A stretch of DNA of 64,000 nucleotides from Bacillota bacterium. Lineage in GTDB: Bacteria > Bacillota > Bacilli > Paenibacillales > NBRC-103111. The notes under the pieces are model-generated. The model was not told where the DNA came from. It ran no database searches and saw nothing but the letters and a program-made list of their open reading frames with translations. Positions 43,223 through 53,186 of this stretch are shown here, piece after piece. The position numbers and the translations under genes are program-made. Position 1 is the first letter of the stretch. Each line of letters opens with the position of its first letter. Location of the stretch: NCBI GenBank assembly GCA_023386955.1, contig JAEWIS010000023.1, forward strand, positions 434,001-498,000. The letters run 5' to 3'.

Positions 43223-45538
43223 ATGAAAGCCATCAAGACCTTTTTAATGGAAAAAAAGTTGCTGATTCGCCTGATTCTGTCCTATTTGGCCGTAGGCTTG
43301 TTAATCATCGGGGGACTGACCCTCGTCATCACCTCCAAGGTGTCGGATAACCTGAAGGAGGAGCTGACTGCGTCCACCGACCGGGCCATCGAGCAGTCCT
43401 ACAATACGGCCGATATTCTGCTCAGCTTCACCTACCGCCATTTCGCCAATGCCTACTCCTCTGCAGATATCCAGGCAGGGTTCTACAGCAGTGAGTTCGA
43501 TACGGCGCTGATGGGACGGATCGGAGCCAAGCTATCCGATCTGGCAGTCACCAATCCCATGGTGCATTCCGTTTACTTGGTTAACCCCAATCAGAGACTG
43601 GTGTTCTCCTCGCTGACCACGGTCCGGACCTTCGACGAATTTTATGACCAAAAGATGCTGGAGCTTCTGGCGAATCCGATGGTTTATACAGGAAGCATCT
43701 TTATCCCGCGGAAAACGGAGTTTGTGTATGATACCAAGGTGTTCTCCGGGAATCTGATCTCCGTGGCGTATATGAGCATGCGGGATGACCGGGCTATAAG
43801 CGGAGCCATGGTGCTGAATCTCGATCAGCAGATTCTCCAGGATCTGGTGATGAACGGCACGGATAAGGGGACCAAATCCTACCAGTCCATGATTTTGAAC
43901 CGCCAGGGTACGGTGGTTTCCCATACGGACAGCAGCATGATGTTTGCCGATGTATCGGATAATGAGGCCATCCGGAGGATCTTGGCTTCGTCCAGCAACA
44001 AGGGCAGTATTGAAACGGTATTCAAGGGAGAGAAGCACCGTTATTCCTATCTGAAATCCGACAGCCTGGGCTGGGTGTTCGTAGGAGACGTCAATTACGG
44101 CACGCTGCTGCAAAAGGTGAACGATATGAAGCGGTTTATTCTGACGGCAACCGCCATCATGCTGGTATTGACGTTGCTGTTCGGCATCTTTTTCATCCGC
44201 CTGATCTATAGCCCTATCCACCGGCTGGTCCAGAATGTCACCCGTGCAGACCTAGGAGGGGCGGGTCCCCGGACGGGAAGCGAATACGATCTCCTCTCCG
44301 GAACCTTCCGCTATCTGGAGCGCAGGGTACAGGACCTGCAGACCAGTATGGCCGGGTACCAATACACGGAGCGAAGAGAGGCACTGCGGCAGCTGACGCT
44401 GGGCGGCTGGAGCGAAACGGAGCTTACCCGCAAGCTGTCCCGTGCCGGAATACTGTTCCGGGAGCCGGGTTTTCAGGTGGCCCTGCTGCGGCTGGATTCC
44501 TATGACGAATGGGCCGGACCCTACAGCCCCAACGACATTTCCCTGTTGAAATATGCCATCACCAATATCGCCGATGAGCTTGGCGCCAAGCGGTTTCCCA
44601 CCTACAGCTTTGACGGCGGGGAGGACCAGGTGGTGGTTGTATTCAACAAGCCGGAGGGGATGGAGCCGGAGCTGCTACATATTCTCCGGGATATCCAGGA
44701 GAATGCGGAGCATTACCTGAAGCTGTCCTTGTCGGTGGCCATGGGCAGCTATGCCAGAGGGTTCCAGGAGGTGCCGGGCTCCTGGCAGACCGCTCTGAAC
44801 GGCTCCCGCTACAGGATGGTGCTGGGCCCGCGCAGTCTCATTCCTGCGGATATGGAGGAAAGCCGGGAGTCCGTCCCGGACAATGTGTTTACCGGACTGG
44901 AGAAACAGATCACCGACCATATGAAGCTGGGCGATCTGGCCCGGACCACAGCAGCGCTGGAGGAATATATGACGGTGTTGGGCAGGATTTCTTATGATGA
45001 GATGATGCTTTTACTGAACCAGCTTCTGTTTGCCGTCTCCCGTACGGCCAAGGCCATGGCCGCTGCCACGGATACGGGCGGCTTCCGGCCGGATATCGGG
45101 GCGCTGGGCCAGCAATTGTACAAGTTCGAAACCCTTGATCAAATCCGGGAATGGCTGGCCGCCCTGTGCGAGTCTGCCATCAGTGTGAGGGACAAACAAT
45201 CCTCCCAGAAAAATTGGGCCATTGTGGAGAAGCTGAAGGAGCGCATTCATGAGCAGTATGCCGACAGCAATCTGACCGTGGACGCCTTGGCGGAATTCGG
45301 GGGGCTTTCGGTCAATTACATGCGGAAGGTATTTAAGGATATTGAAGGCATTTCCATCAATCAATATCTGACGGAATACCGCTTCGAAAAGGCCAAGTCC
45401 CTGCTTCTGGGCACCGACCTGCCCGCCAACCGGATCGGTGAGATGGTGGGCTTCGAAAACACCAAGTATTTTTACTTTTCCTTCAAAAAATTCAGCGGCA
45501 AAACGCCGGACCATTTCCGCAAAAGCAGCGGGGAATGA
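43223..45538 (+). CDS. Membrane-bound AraC-family regulator
   Basis: 771 residues. TM about 14-36, extracytoplasmic Cache-like region, second TM about 300-322, cytoplasmic linker and a C-terminal AraC helix-turn-helix (VDALAEFGGLSVNYMRKVFKDIEGISINQYLTEYRFEKAKSLL..., RIGEMVGFENTKYFYFSFKKFSGKTPDHFRK). This one-component design is common in Paenibacillus next to LplB/SBP transporters and senses an external sugar. ATG 43223 has GGAGGAG just upstream. Closed by the terminator at 45561; the target operons lie on both sides. Confidence 0.92.
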   Translation: MKAIKTFLMEKKLLIRLILSYLAVGLLIIGGLTLVITSKVSDNLKEELTASTDRAIEQSYNTADILLSFTYRHFANAYSSADIQAGFYSSEFDTALMGRIGAKLSDLAVTNPMVHSVYLVNPNQRLVFSSLTTVRTFDEFYDQKMLELLANPMVYTGSIFIPRKTEFVYDTKVFSGNLISVAYMSMRDDRAISGAMVLNLDQQILQDLVMNGTDKGTKSYQSMILNRQGTVVSHTDSSMMFADVSDNEAIRRILASSSNKGSIETVFKGEKHRYSYLKSDSLGWVFVGDVNYGTLLQKVNDMKRFILTATAIMLVLTLLFGIFFIRLIYSPIHRLVQNVTRADLGGAGPRTGSEYDLLSGTFRYLERRVQDLQTSMAGYQYTERREALRQLTLGGWSETELTRKLSRAGILFREPGFQVALLRLDSYDEWAGPYSPNDISLLKYAITNIADELGAKRFPTYSFDGGEDQVVVVFNKPEGMEPELLHILRDIQENAEHYLKLSLSVAMGSYARGFQEVPGSWQTALNGSRYRMVLGPRSLIPADMEESRESVPDNVFTGLEKQITDHMKLGDLARTTAALEEYMTVLGRISYDEMMLLLNQLLFAVSRTAKAMAAATDTGGFRPDIGALGQQLYKFETLDQIREWLAALCESAISVRDKQSSQKNWAIVEKLKERIHEQYADSNLTVDALAEFGGLSVNYMRKVFKDIEGISINQYLTEYRFEKAKSLLLGTDLPANRIGEMVGFENTKYFYFSFKKFSGKTPDHFRKSSGE

Positions 45539-45560
45539 GCCGGCCCCACGCCTCCGCCGG

Positions 45561-45601
45561 AGACTTTCCCCTTGTTGATACAGGCGGGAAAGTCTTTTTT
45601 T
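45561..45601 (+). terminator. Intrinsic terminator after the AraC regulator
   Basis: Perfect 10-bp stem AGACTTTCCC (45561-45570) with GGGAAAGTCT (45586-45595), then a T run. Confidence 0.9.
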
Positions 45602-45745
45602 GAACTGATTGTTACTTTTTGAACCCTCTGCGGAGCGGAAGAACGGGATTTTTGCATGGATTTTGGGCTACCCCGGGGAGTTGGCAGTTGAGTATAGTTA
45701 GGCCACAGGAACGAAGAAAGAGACAACCCTTTAAGGAGGATTAGA

Positions 45746-46726
45746 ATGAGTGAAACCGCTGTAACCCCGCTTGAGCGGGTTTCTCCGCCCAAGATAAAGA
45801 AACGGAGAGGGCTGGCCGCTTTTGCCCACGAGCTTGCCCGCAACAAATTTCTCTACTTCCTGGCTCTGCCGGGCATGATATGGTTCTTTGTATTTGCCTA
45901 TCTGCCCATGGGCGGCATCGTTATCGCCTTCCAGGATTTCAAGGCTATGAAGGGCATCACGGGCAGCAAGTTTGTCGGGTTAAAAAACTTTCAGTTTTTC
46001 TTCCAGTCCGATGACTGGATCCGGATTGTCAGCAACACGGTTTTTCTGAACGTGCTGTTTATTGCCTTTAATACCTTTACCGCCGTTTGTATCGCTATCA
46101 TGGTCACCGAGCTTAGCGGCAAGTGGTTCAAGAAAATCACCCAATCGGTGATGATTTTCCCCCACTTTCTTTCCTGGACCGTCGTCGCCATGTTTATCAC
46201 CGCATTTGTAGCTACGGATGGGGGCTTCATTAATCAGATTCTGTCCGTGTTCGGTCTGGGTCCGGTCCAGTTTCTGGCCTCTCCGCAATATTGGCCGGTC
46301 ATCCTGGTGTTGTTGAAGGTATGGCATGGGGCAGGCTTCGGTTCCATCGTGTATATGGCCACTATCTCGGGCATCAACCCGGATATTTATGAGTCCGCAT
46401 CCATTGACGGCGCCACCCGGCTCCAGAAAATCCGCTTCATCACCCTCCCGCTGCTGAAGCCGACGATTATCCTGCTTCTGATTCTGGCAGTGGGCGGGAT
46501 CTTCAACGGAGACTTCGGCATGATCTATGCCATTATCGGCCGGAATCCTGCCCTGTATCCGACCACGGATGTCATCGACACCTATCTGTTCCGCGCCATG
46601 ATGGACCTGGGGGACATGAGCATGTCCGCGGCCATCGGTTTTATGCAGTCCATCGTTGGTTTTACCCTGGTAGTTACAGTGAACTACATCGCCAAAAAGG
46701 TTGCCCCTGAATCCGCCATCTTCTAA
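45746..46726 (+). CDS. Sugar ABC transporter permease (LplB type)
   Basis: 326 residues with six membrane spans. LplB-type opening (FLYFLALPGMIWFFVFAYLPMGGIVIAFQDFK) and EAA loop (DIYESASIDGATRLQKIRFITLPLLKPT). ATG 45746 follows AAGGAGGA. First gene of the transporter for the lyase locus. The 144 bp before it contain a TATAGT box (45693-45698) without a clear -35. Confidence 0.93.
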   Translation: MSETAVTPLERVSPPKIKKRRGLAAFAHELARNKFLYFLALPGMIWFFVFAYLPMGGIVIAFQDFKAMKGITGSKFVGLKNFQFFFQSDDWIRIVSNTVFLNVLFIAFNTFTAVCIAIMVTELSGKWFKKITQSVMIFPHFLSWTVVAMFITAFVATDGGFINQILSVFGLGPVQFLASPQYWPVILVLLKVWHGAGFGSIVYMATISGINPDIYESASIDGATRLQKIRFITLPLLKPTIILLLILAVGGIFNGDFGMIYAIIGRNPALYPTTDVIDTYLFRAMMDLGDMSMSAAIGFMQSIVGFTLVVTVNYIAKKVAPESAIF

Positions 46727-46742
46727 GGAAAGGAACTCTGCC

Positions 46743-47624
46743 ATGATCAAGGAAAGCCTGTCGGACCGCCTGTTAAAAGGTCTCTTTTATATCCTCTTGG
46801 CCGTATTCGCGGTTTATTGCCTGATGCCCTTCTGGTCGGTGGTGGCCAGCTCGTTCTCCAGCGAAGCGTCGATCCTGAAGAACGGCTACATGTTCTGGCC
46901 CTCCGACTTCAGTCTGGAAGCCTATAAGCTCATCTTCGAGGACAATACTATCTACCGCGCTTATGGCGTTACGACCTTCATCACCCTGGTGGGAACCGGC
47001 ATGTCCATGGTGCTGACCAGCGCTTTGGCTTATGCCTTATCGGTGAAGTCCGTGAAATACCGGAACAAAATTGCCTTCTATGTCTACTTCACCATGCTGT
47101 TCCACGGGGGATTGGTGGCGTCGTACCTGCTGATTTCCAAGTACCTGGATATGAAGGACACCATCTGGGTTCTGATCATTCCCAGCATGCTGAGTGCGTG
47201 GAACATGTTCCTGCTGCGGAATTTCTTCGCTTCCATCGATGAATCCATTGCCGAGTCAGCCAAAATCGACGGGGCCAATGACGCTTATATCCTGTTCCGC
47301 ATCATTCTGCCCATTTCACTGCCGGCTATGGCCACCATCGGGCTGTTCTACGCATTAAGCTACTGGAACAAGTGGTTTGACGCCATGCTGTATATCAACG
47401 ATAAGAATCTCTACCCGCTGCAATATCTGATTCAGCGGATCATGACCAACCTGGATTACATCAACGCCATTTCGGCGGATGTGAACATACCCAACTTCAT
47501 TCCACCGGCCTTGACCGTACGGCTGGCTACCACCGTTGTCACCATCGGACCTATCGTGTTTTTGTATCCGTTTCTGCAGAAATATTTCGTCAAAGGGTTG
47601 ATGGTTGGCGCTGTAAAGGGCTGA
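46743..47624 (+). CDS. Sugar ABC transporter permease (YtcP/AraQ type)
   Basis: 293 residues with six spans and EAA loop (SIAESAKIDGANDAYILFRIILPISLPA). ATG 46743 follows AAGGAAAGG. It pairs with the LplB-type permease encoded 16 bp upstream. As in the other sugar transporters of the window, the ATPase is not in the locus. Confidence 0.93.
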   Translation: MIKESLSDRLLKGLFYILLAVFAVYCLMPFWSVVASSFSSEASILKNGYMFWPSDFSLEAYKLIFEDNTIYRAYGVTTFITLVGTGMSMVLTSALAYALSVKSVKYRNKIAFYVYFTMLFHGGLVASYLLISKYLDMKDTIWVLIIPSMLSAWNMFLLRNFFASIDESIAESAKIDGANDAYILFRIILPISLPAMATIGLFYALSYWNKWFDAMLYINDKNLYPLQYLIQRIMTNLDYINAISADVNIPNFIPPALTVRLATTVVTIGPIVFLYPFLQKYFVKGLMVGAVKG

Positions 47625-47709
47625 TACCGTGTAAGGAGTTTGCCGGGTGTGCGGTTAAAATGAATATTCTTAAGGTGACGGGAGGGAAAAAGCGACTTGA
47701 GGGCGAGTT

Positions 47710-47759
47710 TTTTGGCGGCTTTGTTACCTCAGAATGAATAAAAAAGAAAGCCGACAAAA
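47710..47759 (+). other. Intercistronic hairpin between permeases and binding protein
   Basis: 13-bp stem with one mismatch, TTTTGGCGGCTTT (47710-47722) with AAAGCCGACAAAA (47747-47759), in a 272-bp gap. It may stabilise or attenuate the transcript so that the binding protein is made in a different amount from the permeases. No open frame or clear promoter was found in the rest of the gap. Confidence 0.5.
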
Positions 47760-47896
47760 CGTGTTTGAGCATCCAAGACGCTTTTTCCCGGTAAGTCATC
47801 CGTCCGTAGGAATATTGATTTTCTCGAAGCCTTCCTCGTCAAATCTCCGGAAGCGGATTAGTATATACAAGCTCAAAATGAAAAGGGAGGAACACC

Positions 47897-49504
47897 ATGA
47901 ACGTTAAACGTATGGCTACCGCAGTTTTGTCTGTTGCCCTGCTGGGTACGGCCGCCGCTTGTGGAGACAGCACCAAGGACACCGCAAGCAGCCCCGGCGC
48001 ATCCGCAGGCTCCGCCGCTTCCACACCGCCGGCGGTAACCTTGAAGGGGATGCTGTTCGGAGATGCCCCCAAGGATATGGCTGCGATTCTGACCGAGTTT
48101 GAAGCCCGCACCAAGAACACGCTGAACACCAAGCTGGATATCCAGTGGAACCCCATTAATGACCATAAGCAGAAGGTCAAGCTGATGATGGCTGCAGGCG
48201 AGTCGGCGGATTTTGTATTCGATGCCGAATTTGCCAACCTGAAGGAACTGGTTCCCCAAGGAGCCTATGCCCAGCTGGACAAATATTTTAACAATGATGC
48301 CTATCCAGGACTTAAGAAAGCCTTTACTCCGGAATTTATTGAGGCCAACAAGCGCTATGACAATCACCTGTACACCATTCCCTTCACGCAGTATTTCTAC
48401 GATATCGATGTGATTTACATCCGGAAGGACCTTCGTGAGAAATTCGGCCTTTCGCCCATCAAGAGCTACGAGGATCTGCAGAAGTATTATGATACCGTAC
48501 TTGAAAAAGAAAAGGGCGTGACGCCTCTTGCGTTGGGCGGCTCCCGTGGGTTCTATAAGATCTTCGGCGGCATGAATCCGGAGAACAATACCGTCCGGCC
48601 CGTGGGCATTGCCGGAGTGAACTTCTTCGTTCAATTGTCCGATGATCTGAAGATCGTCAAGGACGTGGTGGCCTTCGGCGACGCGGATTCCGAATATGGC
48701 AAGCTGCCTGCTCCGTACAACACGCTGAGAACCGCACACCCTGACCATGACAAGTATGCCGAATGGAGCAAGTACCTGGAGAAGGATGTGCTGAGCCAGA
48801 AGGATGCCAAGGCCTACTTTATGTCCGGCAAGGCTGCCTCCTATGAAGGCACCATCTCCAGCTTCGCCGCCGACCGCAAAAAGCTGCAGGACACCAATTC
48901 CGCAGCCGATCTGGAATTCTTCGTCTATAACGCTAATGTGCGAGATATGAAAACCAAGGCGATCAGCACCAATTACAAGTCCAACAACAGTGTGGCAATT
49001 CCCGCCAACTCCAAGAATATCGACCGCACCATGAAATTCTTCGACTGGTTATTCAGTGAACGGGCCAACCATGATTTGTTTGAATACGGCATTGAGGGAA
49101 AACACTGGAAGGCGGTAGGCGACAACCAGGTGAAGCTTTTGGATGAGTCCAAAAACTACACCTTCCCGGGGTATGAAATGACCTGGAATCCCAACATGAT
49201 CCGCATCAACGAATCCCTGGATGACACAGCCAAGAAGTATCTGGAATATTCGGCCAAGGCGGATACCTATTATTCCCCGCCCCTTGCCAAGTTTACCTTC
49301 GACAATACCAATGTGAAGTCGGAATTTGCCAACATTAACTCCAAGTTTACGCCGTTCCTGCAAATGCTGAAGGTTGGACAGTATAAGGACTGGACAGCGG
49401 ATGCGGTGAAAATGAACGGAGAATTGAAAGCGCTTGGCCTGGATAAGGTACGCGCAGAATTGAAGAAGCAGGTTCAGGATTACCTGGACAAGGGCGGCAA
49501 GTAA
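47897..49504 (+). CDS. Sugar ABC transporter substrate-binding lipoprotein (LipO/YtcQ type)
   Basis: 535 residues. Lipobox AAAC (Cys22), Ser/Ala linker, then the long family 1 solute-binding fold paired with LplB permeases (LKGMLFGDAPKDMAAILTEFEARTKNTLNTKLDIQW...). ATG 47897 follows AGGGAGGA. It captures the oligosaccharide imported by the permeases upstream; the ligand is presumably the product of the neighbouring lyases. Confidence 0.93.
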   Translation: MNVKRMATAVLSVALLGTAAACGDSTKDTASSPGASAGSAASTPPAVTLKGMLFGDAPKDMAAILTEFEARTKNTLNTKLDIQWNPINDHKQKVKLMMAAGESADFVFDAEFANLKELVPQGAYAQLDKYFNNDAYPGLKKAFTPEFIEANKRYDNHLYTIPFTQYFYDIDVIYIRKDLREKFGLSPIKSYEDLQKYYDTVLEKEKGVTPLALGGSRGFYKIFGGMNPENNTVRPVGIAGVNFFVQLSDDLKIVKDVVAFGDADSEYGKLPAPYNTLRTAHPDHDKYAEWSKYLEKDVLSQKDAKAYFMSGKAASYEGTISSFAADRKKLQDTNSAADLEFFVYNANVRDMKTKAISTNYKSNNSVAIPANSKNIDRTMKFFDWLFSERANHDLFEYGIEGKHWKAVGDNQVKLLDESKNYTFPGYEMTWNPNMIRINESLDDTAKKYLEYSAKADTYYSPPLAKFTFDNTNVKSEFANINSKFTPFLQMLKVGQYKDWTADAVKMNGELKALGLDKVRAELKKQVQDYLDKGGK

Positions 49505-49517
49505 GGGAAGTCCCATG

Positions 49518-49555
49518 AACCGGCGGTGCGGAGCTGTACTCCCGCCGCCGGTTTT
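49518..49555 (+). terminator. Intrinsic terminator after the binding-protein gene
   Basis: Perfect 9-bp GC-rich stem AACCGGCGG (49518-49526) with CCGCCGGTT (49545-49553), followed by TTTTGCC (counting the end of the stem). Confidence 0.75.
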
Positions 49556-49565
49556 GCCATATCTG

Positions 49566-49627
49566 AAAAAACCGCACAACAAACTATAAAAACAGCATGT
49601 TCCACAAGGCGCGGGCAGGGATAGAAT
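49566..49627 (+). promoter_or_regulatory. AraC-type direct repeat and -10 box before heparinase-like gene 2
   Basis: AAAAAACCGCA (49566-49576) and TAAAAACAGCA (49587-49597) are 21 bp apart; TAGAAT at 49622-49627 starts 25 bp after the second site ends. Spacing is identical to 43131-43192, so the same regulator probably activates both promoters. Confidence 0.6.
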
Positions 49628-49647
49628 GGAGAGAGGGAGCGGATAAG

Positions 49648-52600
49648 ATGGAAACGGTTATAGATTTATGGAACTGGGAGCAGCGGCCGGGCGGTGTGAA
49701 GATAGAAGAGGCGGAGGCAGACTCCAAACGGGAATTCCTGCTGATTCCCGGCGAGCCGTTCACCCTGCAATATCCGGGAGTGCACAAGGAAAACCACTGG
49801 TCCCGGCTGGGTTTTGTCACCTTCAATGAATATAGCGTGGATCTTAGAGATTGGCATAGCCTTGAGCTGGAATTGGAATTTCCGGAGGGGATGGGGGTAT
49901 GGGAGATCAAGGCGGAGATCGGGCTGCTTATGGATAAATCCCCCTTGCCGGAGGAAATTGAATTTTTCGAATCCTACTGCCGGGTGGCCGGTGTGGAAGA
50001 GGGGCGGACAATGCTTGTCTTTCCGCTCGGTCAGTTTAACGATAAGAAGGTGTTATCCGGCAGATGGAAGTTTGTGCGCTCCGTCCGGATTACCGCGGTG
50101 GGAGACGGTGGGAGCGGGGAAGCAAAGCCGGTCCGTCTTGTGAACATCCTATTCAAAAGAAGACCGGCGCTCTATGTGCATACTCCGGTGCTGTCCCGTT
50201 CGGTTCAAGCGGGAGCAGCGGCTGAATATCCTGTGTTAGTCAGCAATTGCACCGGTAAGCCGCAAGCGGTAACCTTTTCCCGGGAGCAATACGGTTGGGA
50301 AACCATGCCGGTACGGGTGGAGCCGTCTGCTTTTGTGCTGGAGGCGCGGGAAACGCGCCAGGTGATGGTAACGGTGGAGGTGCCGGAACGGGTTGCGCCG
50401 GGGGGCCATGAGGTGCAGAAGCTGATGTTTGTGCCCAATGGCCGGGGCGATCTGGCCGAGAGTCTGGAGCTGATTACCCTGCGGGAGCTTCCCCGTCCGG
50501 TGATCAAACATACGGAAGAGGGCTGGCAGACCGTTGCCCAAACGGTGAAGGAGCAGGACTGGGCCAAAGAACTGCTTGGAATGTACGTGTTTCGTGCCGA
50601 ACAGTGGATGCTTCCGGCTGGCCGGACCAGGGATTTTCTGCTGGAAAGCCATCACGCCCACGAGGCAGAGAATGCAGCGATTGCCTGGAAGCTGACAGGC
50701 AGGCAGGACTTGGGGGAAAAGGCGGCGCAGTTTCTCCGCAGGGTGGTTGATCCGGCGGAGGGATATCCCTTGACCCGTAAGGCATGCAGCCAGGAGCTGG
50801 TCCATGAAGGGGAATTTTTCAAGCACACGGCAGTGGTTTACGATCTCTTGGCAGGATCAGGTTTATTGGAAGAGGAGGATCATGTCCATACGGAGCAGAC
50901 CTTCCGTCTGTTCATGGATCTAATCGATTGGGCGCTTAGTGTGGGAGGCATTTCCAACTGGACCCTGGCCGAGATGACCGGGGCCTTATACTGCAGCCAG
51001 GCGCTTCAGGATTATGAAAGGATGCAGCGTTTTTTGTATGGAGCCGGAGGATTCACCGACCATCTGTCCAAGGGAACACTGGATGACGGCTGGTGGTATG
51101 AATGCTCTGTCGGCTATAACCTCATGTCGGCGGGGCTGCTGTCGGAGATCGTCCAGAGCTGCCGTCCCTGGGGCATCAATCTGTCGGATACCTGGGTTCC
51201 CTCCCAGTATTACGGTCAGGTCACACCCGGCGGCAAGCCGGAAAAGGATGGCTTATGCCTGGACATCTGGGGACCCAGTCGCCTGAATTACCGCTCTATC
51301 ACCCAGATTTGGGACAGTCTGCTTCCTTTTGCCGATTACCGGGGTGTGCTCTTCGGCATCAACGATTCGGCGGAGTCCAAGCTTCCCGGCATCTCGCCGA
51401 GAGGGTATATGGACGGGCGTTATGACCTGGCCTATTATCTGTACCGCAAGCCGGAATATGCAGATATTCTGCTTACCTGCAGCCTGGAGGACCGTGACCT
51501 GCTGTATGCCGTACCCGGTCTTGCTCCCAGCACCTCCAAGCCTTATCTGTCCTCGGCGTATGCCGACAATTCGGGTGTGGCGGTGCTGCGTTCGCAGACG
51601 GAGGGCCGGAAGCCGGAGGAGCAGATCCAGGCTGTCGTGAAGTACGGCTCTCACGGCGGAGCCCACGGCCATTATGACCGGGCCAGTCTGCTGTCCGTTA
51701 TGCGGTACGGGCGGAGCTTCTATAATCCGGAGAATATCTGGTACAGCTACCACACCTTTATGTATAAATTCTATGTCCAAACCTCCCTGACCCACAATAT
51801 GGTGGTGGTGGATAGGAAGCAGCAGGACCCGGCGGAAGGCAGCAGGCTATTGTTCCATAGCGGCCGGCTCTTCCAGGCCTGCGCGGTGGAGAATCAGGCG
51901 CGCTGGTCCTATCCCCCTTACGGCGGCTGGATGGTGGACGGCGACAAAAGCTTTGCGGAGCGCACCTGGAATGAAGCCCGGTATATCCCCATTCCGGAGA
52001 ACCCTCCGGAATATTCCGCCCGTACCGGGTTTACGGAGCCGGTACTCCAAAGGCGTCTGACCGTGGTCACCGACGACTATGTGGTTCTGTTCGATTATCT
52101 GTCGGGTGAACAGGTGCATGATTACGACTGTCTGTTTCACTGCAAGGGGCTGACCGGGATAGAAGCGGGAGGGGCAATGGAACGGATCAACCATACGGAG
52201 CAGTTCGACCCTGATCCTCTAAACAGCGCCCAACTGATCACGGATTGCGACTGGTATGAGCTGGAGGGACCGTTGAAGGCCCGCTTCCGTACGGGCTTCG
52301 GTCCAGGCTTCGATAACCGTGCCAACCGTACGGAGCTGAATACGGACGGTCCGCTGAACATCGACCACTACACCGTATGGCCTCCCCAGGTGGAGCTGAT
52401 TGTGGGGAACACACCGGAATATTACAAGGTGGAAAAACAGTTGGAGTACGAGGTCCGCAGTGGCGGCAAAGTGCTGGCATCAGGCAGCTTTGGCGCATGG
52501 ATTTTGGGCCGGGATGATCTGGATTTACAGTTGGACAGTGGGGAAACGCTGGAGCTGAGAGTGAGGGCTCAAGAAGGAATTGGAGAGCATGGAATCCGCA

Positions 52601-53157
52601 AAACCACAGAAAAGACCATCTTTTGGGGAGACCCGTGTATTGAGACGGAGTCGGGTGAGGTTCTGTATCTGGCGGACCTCCCGCTGGTGAGGGAGAATAC
52701 CGATCCTGGCTGCGGTCCCGGTGTGGATTATTATGGCGGTCCGGTGAACCTGCAGGCCCGCCAGTTCGATAAGGCAATCCCTGCCAACCCTGTGGATATG
52801 GACCAGGCGGGGGTCATCACTGTGGACCTGACCGGTCTGAAGGCCGTCCGGTTTACGGCATCCATCGGTGCCGATTACCCCTTGGGCGATGAAGCGGCCA
52901 GACGGAAAATGCTAAGTGTCCGCTCCACCGGCAAAACCGCCAGATTCATTACTATGATGGAACCATATGAAGACAAATCGATGGTGGCCTCCGTTCAGGC
53001 GTCCTCCGCCGATGAGCTTACGGTCAGGCTTGCCGACGGCCGGGTTCAGGTATTGCGAGTGAGCGGCCTGGAGGGCAATGGAGGGCATATGTTGGTTGAG
53101 GCTAATGAATATACGGCGGATGGCCGGGTTATCCGGAGTGAGCGGACAGCCTACTAA
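49648..53157 (+). CDS. Large heparinase II/III-family protein 2
   Basis: 1169 residues. N-terminal beta-rich region (1-180), an Ig-like NEW3-type domain (about 190-290: AAEYPVLVSNCTGKPQAVTF...RQVMVTVEVPE), an alpha/alpha toroid (about 310-640) and the PF07940-type C-terminal beta-sandwich with KYGSHGGAHGHYDRASLLSVMRYG, comparable with GHGHLDQGSF in the paralogue at 39874. No signal peptide. METVIDLW at 49648 is chosen because AGGGAGC lies 7-8 nt upstream. It starts an operon with an esterase and a GH43 enzyme. Likely a polysaccharide lyase or oligo-lyase; substrate unknown. Confidence 0.86.
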   Translation: METVIDLWNWEQRPGGVKIEEAEADSKREFLLIPGEPFTLQYPGVHKENHWSRLGFVTFNEYSVDLRDWHSLELELEFPEGMGVWEIKAEIGLLMDKSPLPEEIEFFESYCRVAGVEEGRTMLVFPLGQFNDKKVLSGRWKFVRSVRITAVGDGGSGEAKPVRLVNILFKRRPALYVHTPVLSRSVQAGAAAEYPVLVSNCTGKPQAVTFSREQYGWETMPVRVEPSAFVLEARETRQVMVTVEVPERVAPGGHEVQKLMFVPNGRGDLAESLELITLRELPRPVIKHTEEGWQTVAQTVKEQDWAKELLGMYVFRAEQWMLPAGRTRDFLLESHHAHEAENAAIAWKLTGRQDLGEKAAQFLRRVVDPAEGYPLTRKACSQELVHEGEFFKHTAVVYDLLAGSGLLEEEDHVHTEQTFRLFMDLIDWALSVGGISNWTLAEMTGALYCSQALQDYERMQRFLYGAGGFTDHLSKGTLDDGWWYECSVGYNLMSAGLLSEIVQSCRPWGINLSDTWVPSQYYGQVTPGGKPEKDGLCLDIWGPSRLNYRSITQIWDSLLPFADYRGVLFGINDSAESKLPGISPRGYMDGRYDLAYYLYRKPEYADILLTCSLEDRDLLYAVPGLAPSTSKPYLSSAYADNSGVAVLRSQTEGRKPEEQIQAVVKYGSHGGAHGHYDRASLLSVMRYGRSFYNPENIWYSYHTFMYKFYVQTSLTHNMVVVDRKQQDPAEGSRLLFHSGRLFQACAVENQARWSYPPYGGWMVDGDKSFAERTWNEARYIPIPENPPEYSARTGFTEPVLQRRLTVVTDDYVVLFDYLSGEQVHDYDCLFHCKGLTGIEAGGAMERINHTEQFDPDPLNSAQLITDCDWYELEGPLKARFRTGFGPGFDNRANRTELNTDGPLNIDHYTVWPPQVELIVGNTPEYYKVEKQLEYEVRSGGKVLASGSFGAWILGRDDLDLQLDSGETLELRVRAQEGIGEHGIRKTTEKTIFWGDPCIETESGEVLYLADLPLVRENTDPGCGPGVDYYGGPVNLQARQFDKAIPANPVDMDQAGVITVDLTGLKAVRFTASIGADYPLGDEAARRKMLSVRSTGKTARFITMMEPYEDKSMVASVQASSADELTVRLADGRVQVLRVSGLEGNGGHMLVEANEYTADGRVIRSERTAY

Positions 53158-53186
53158 ACCCCATAGAGGAGAATGGAGAGACCCGG

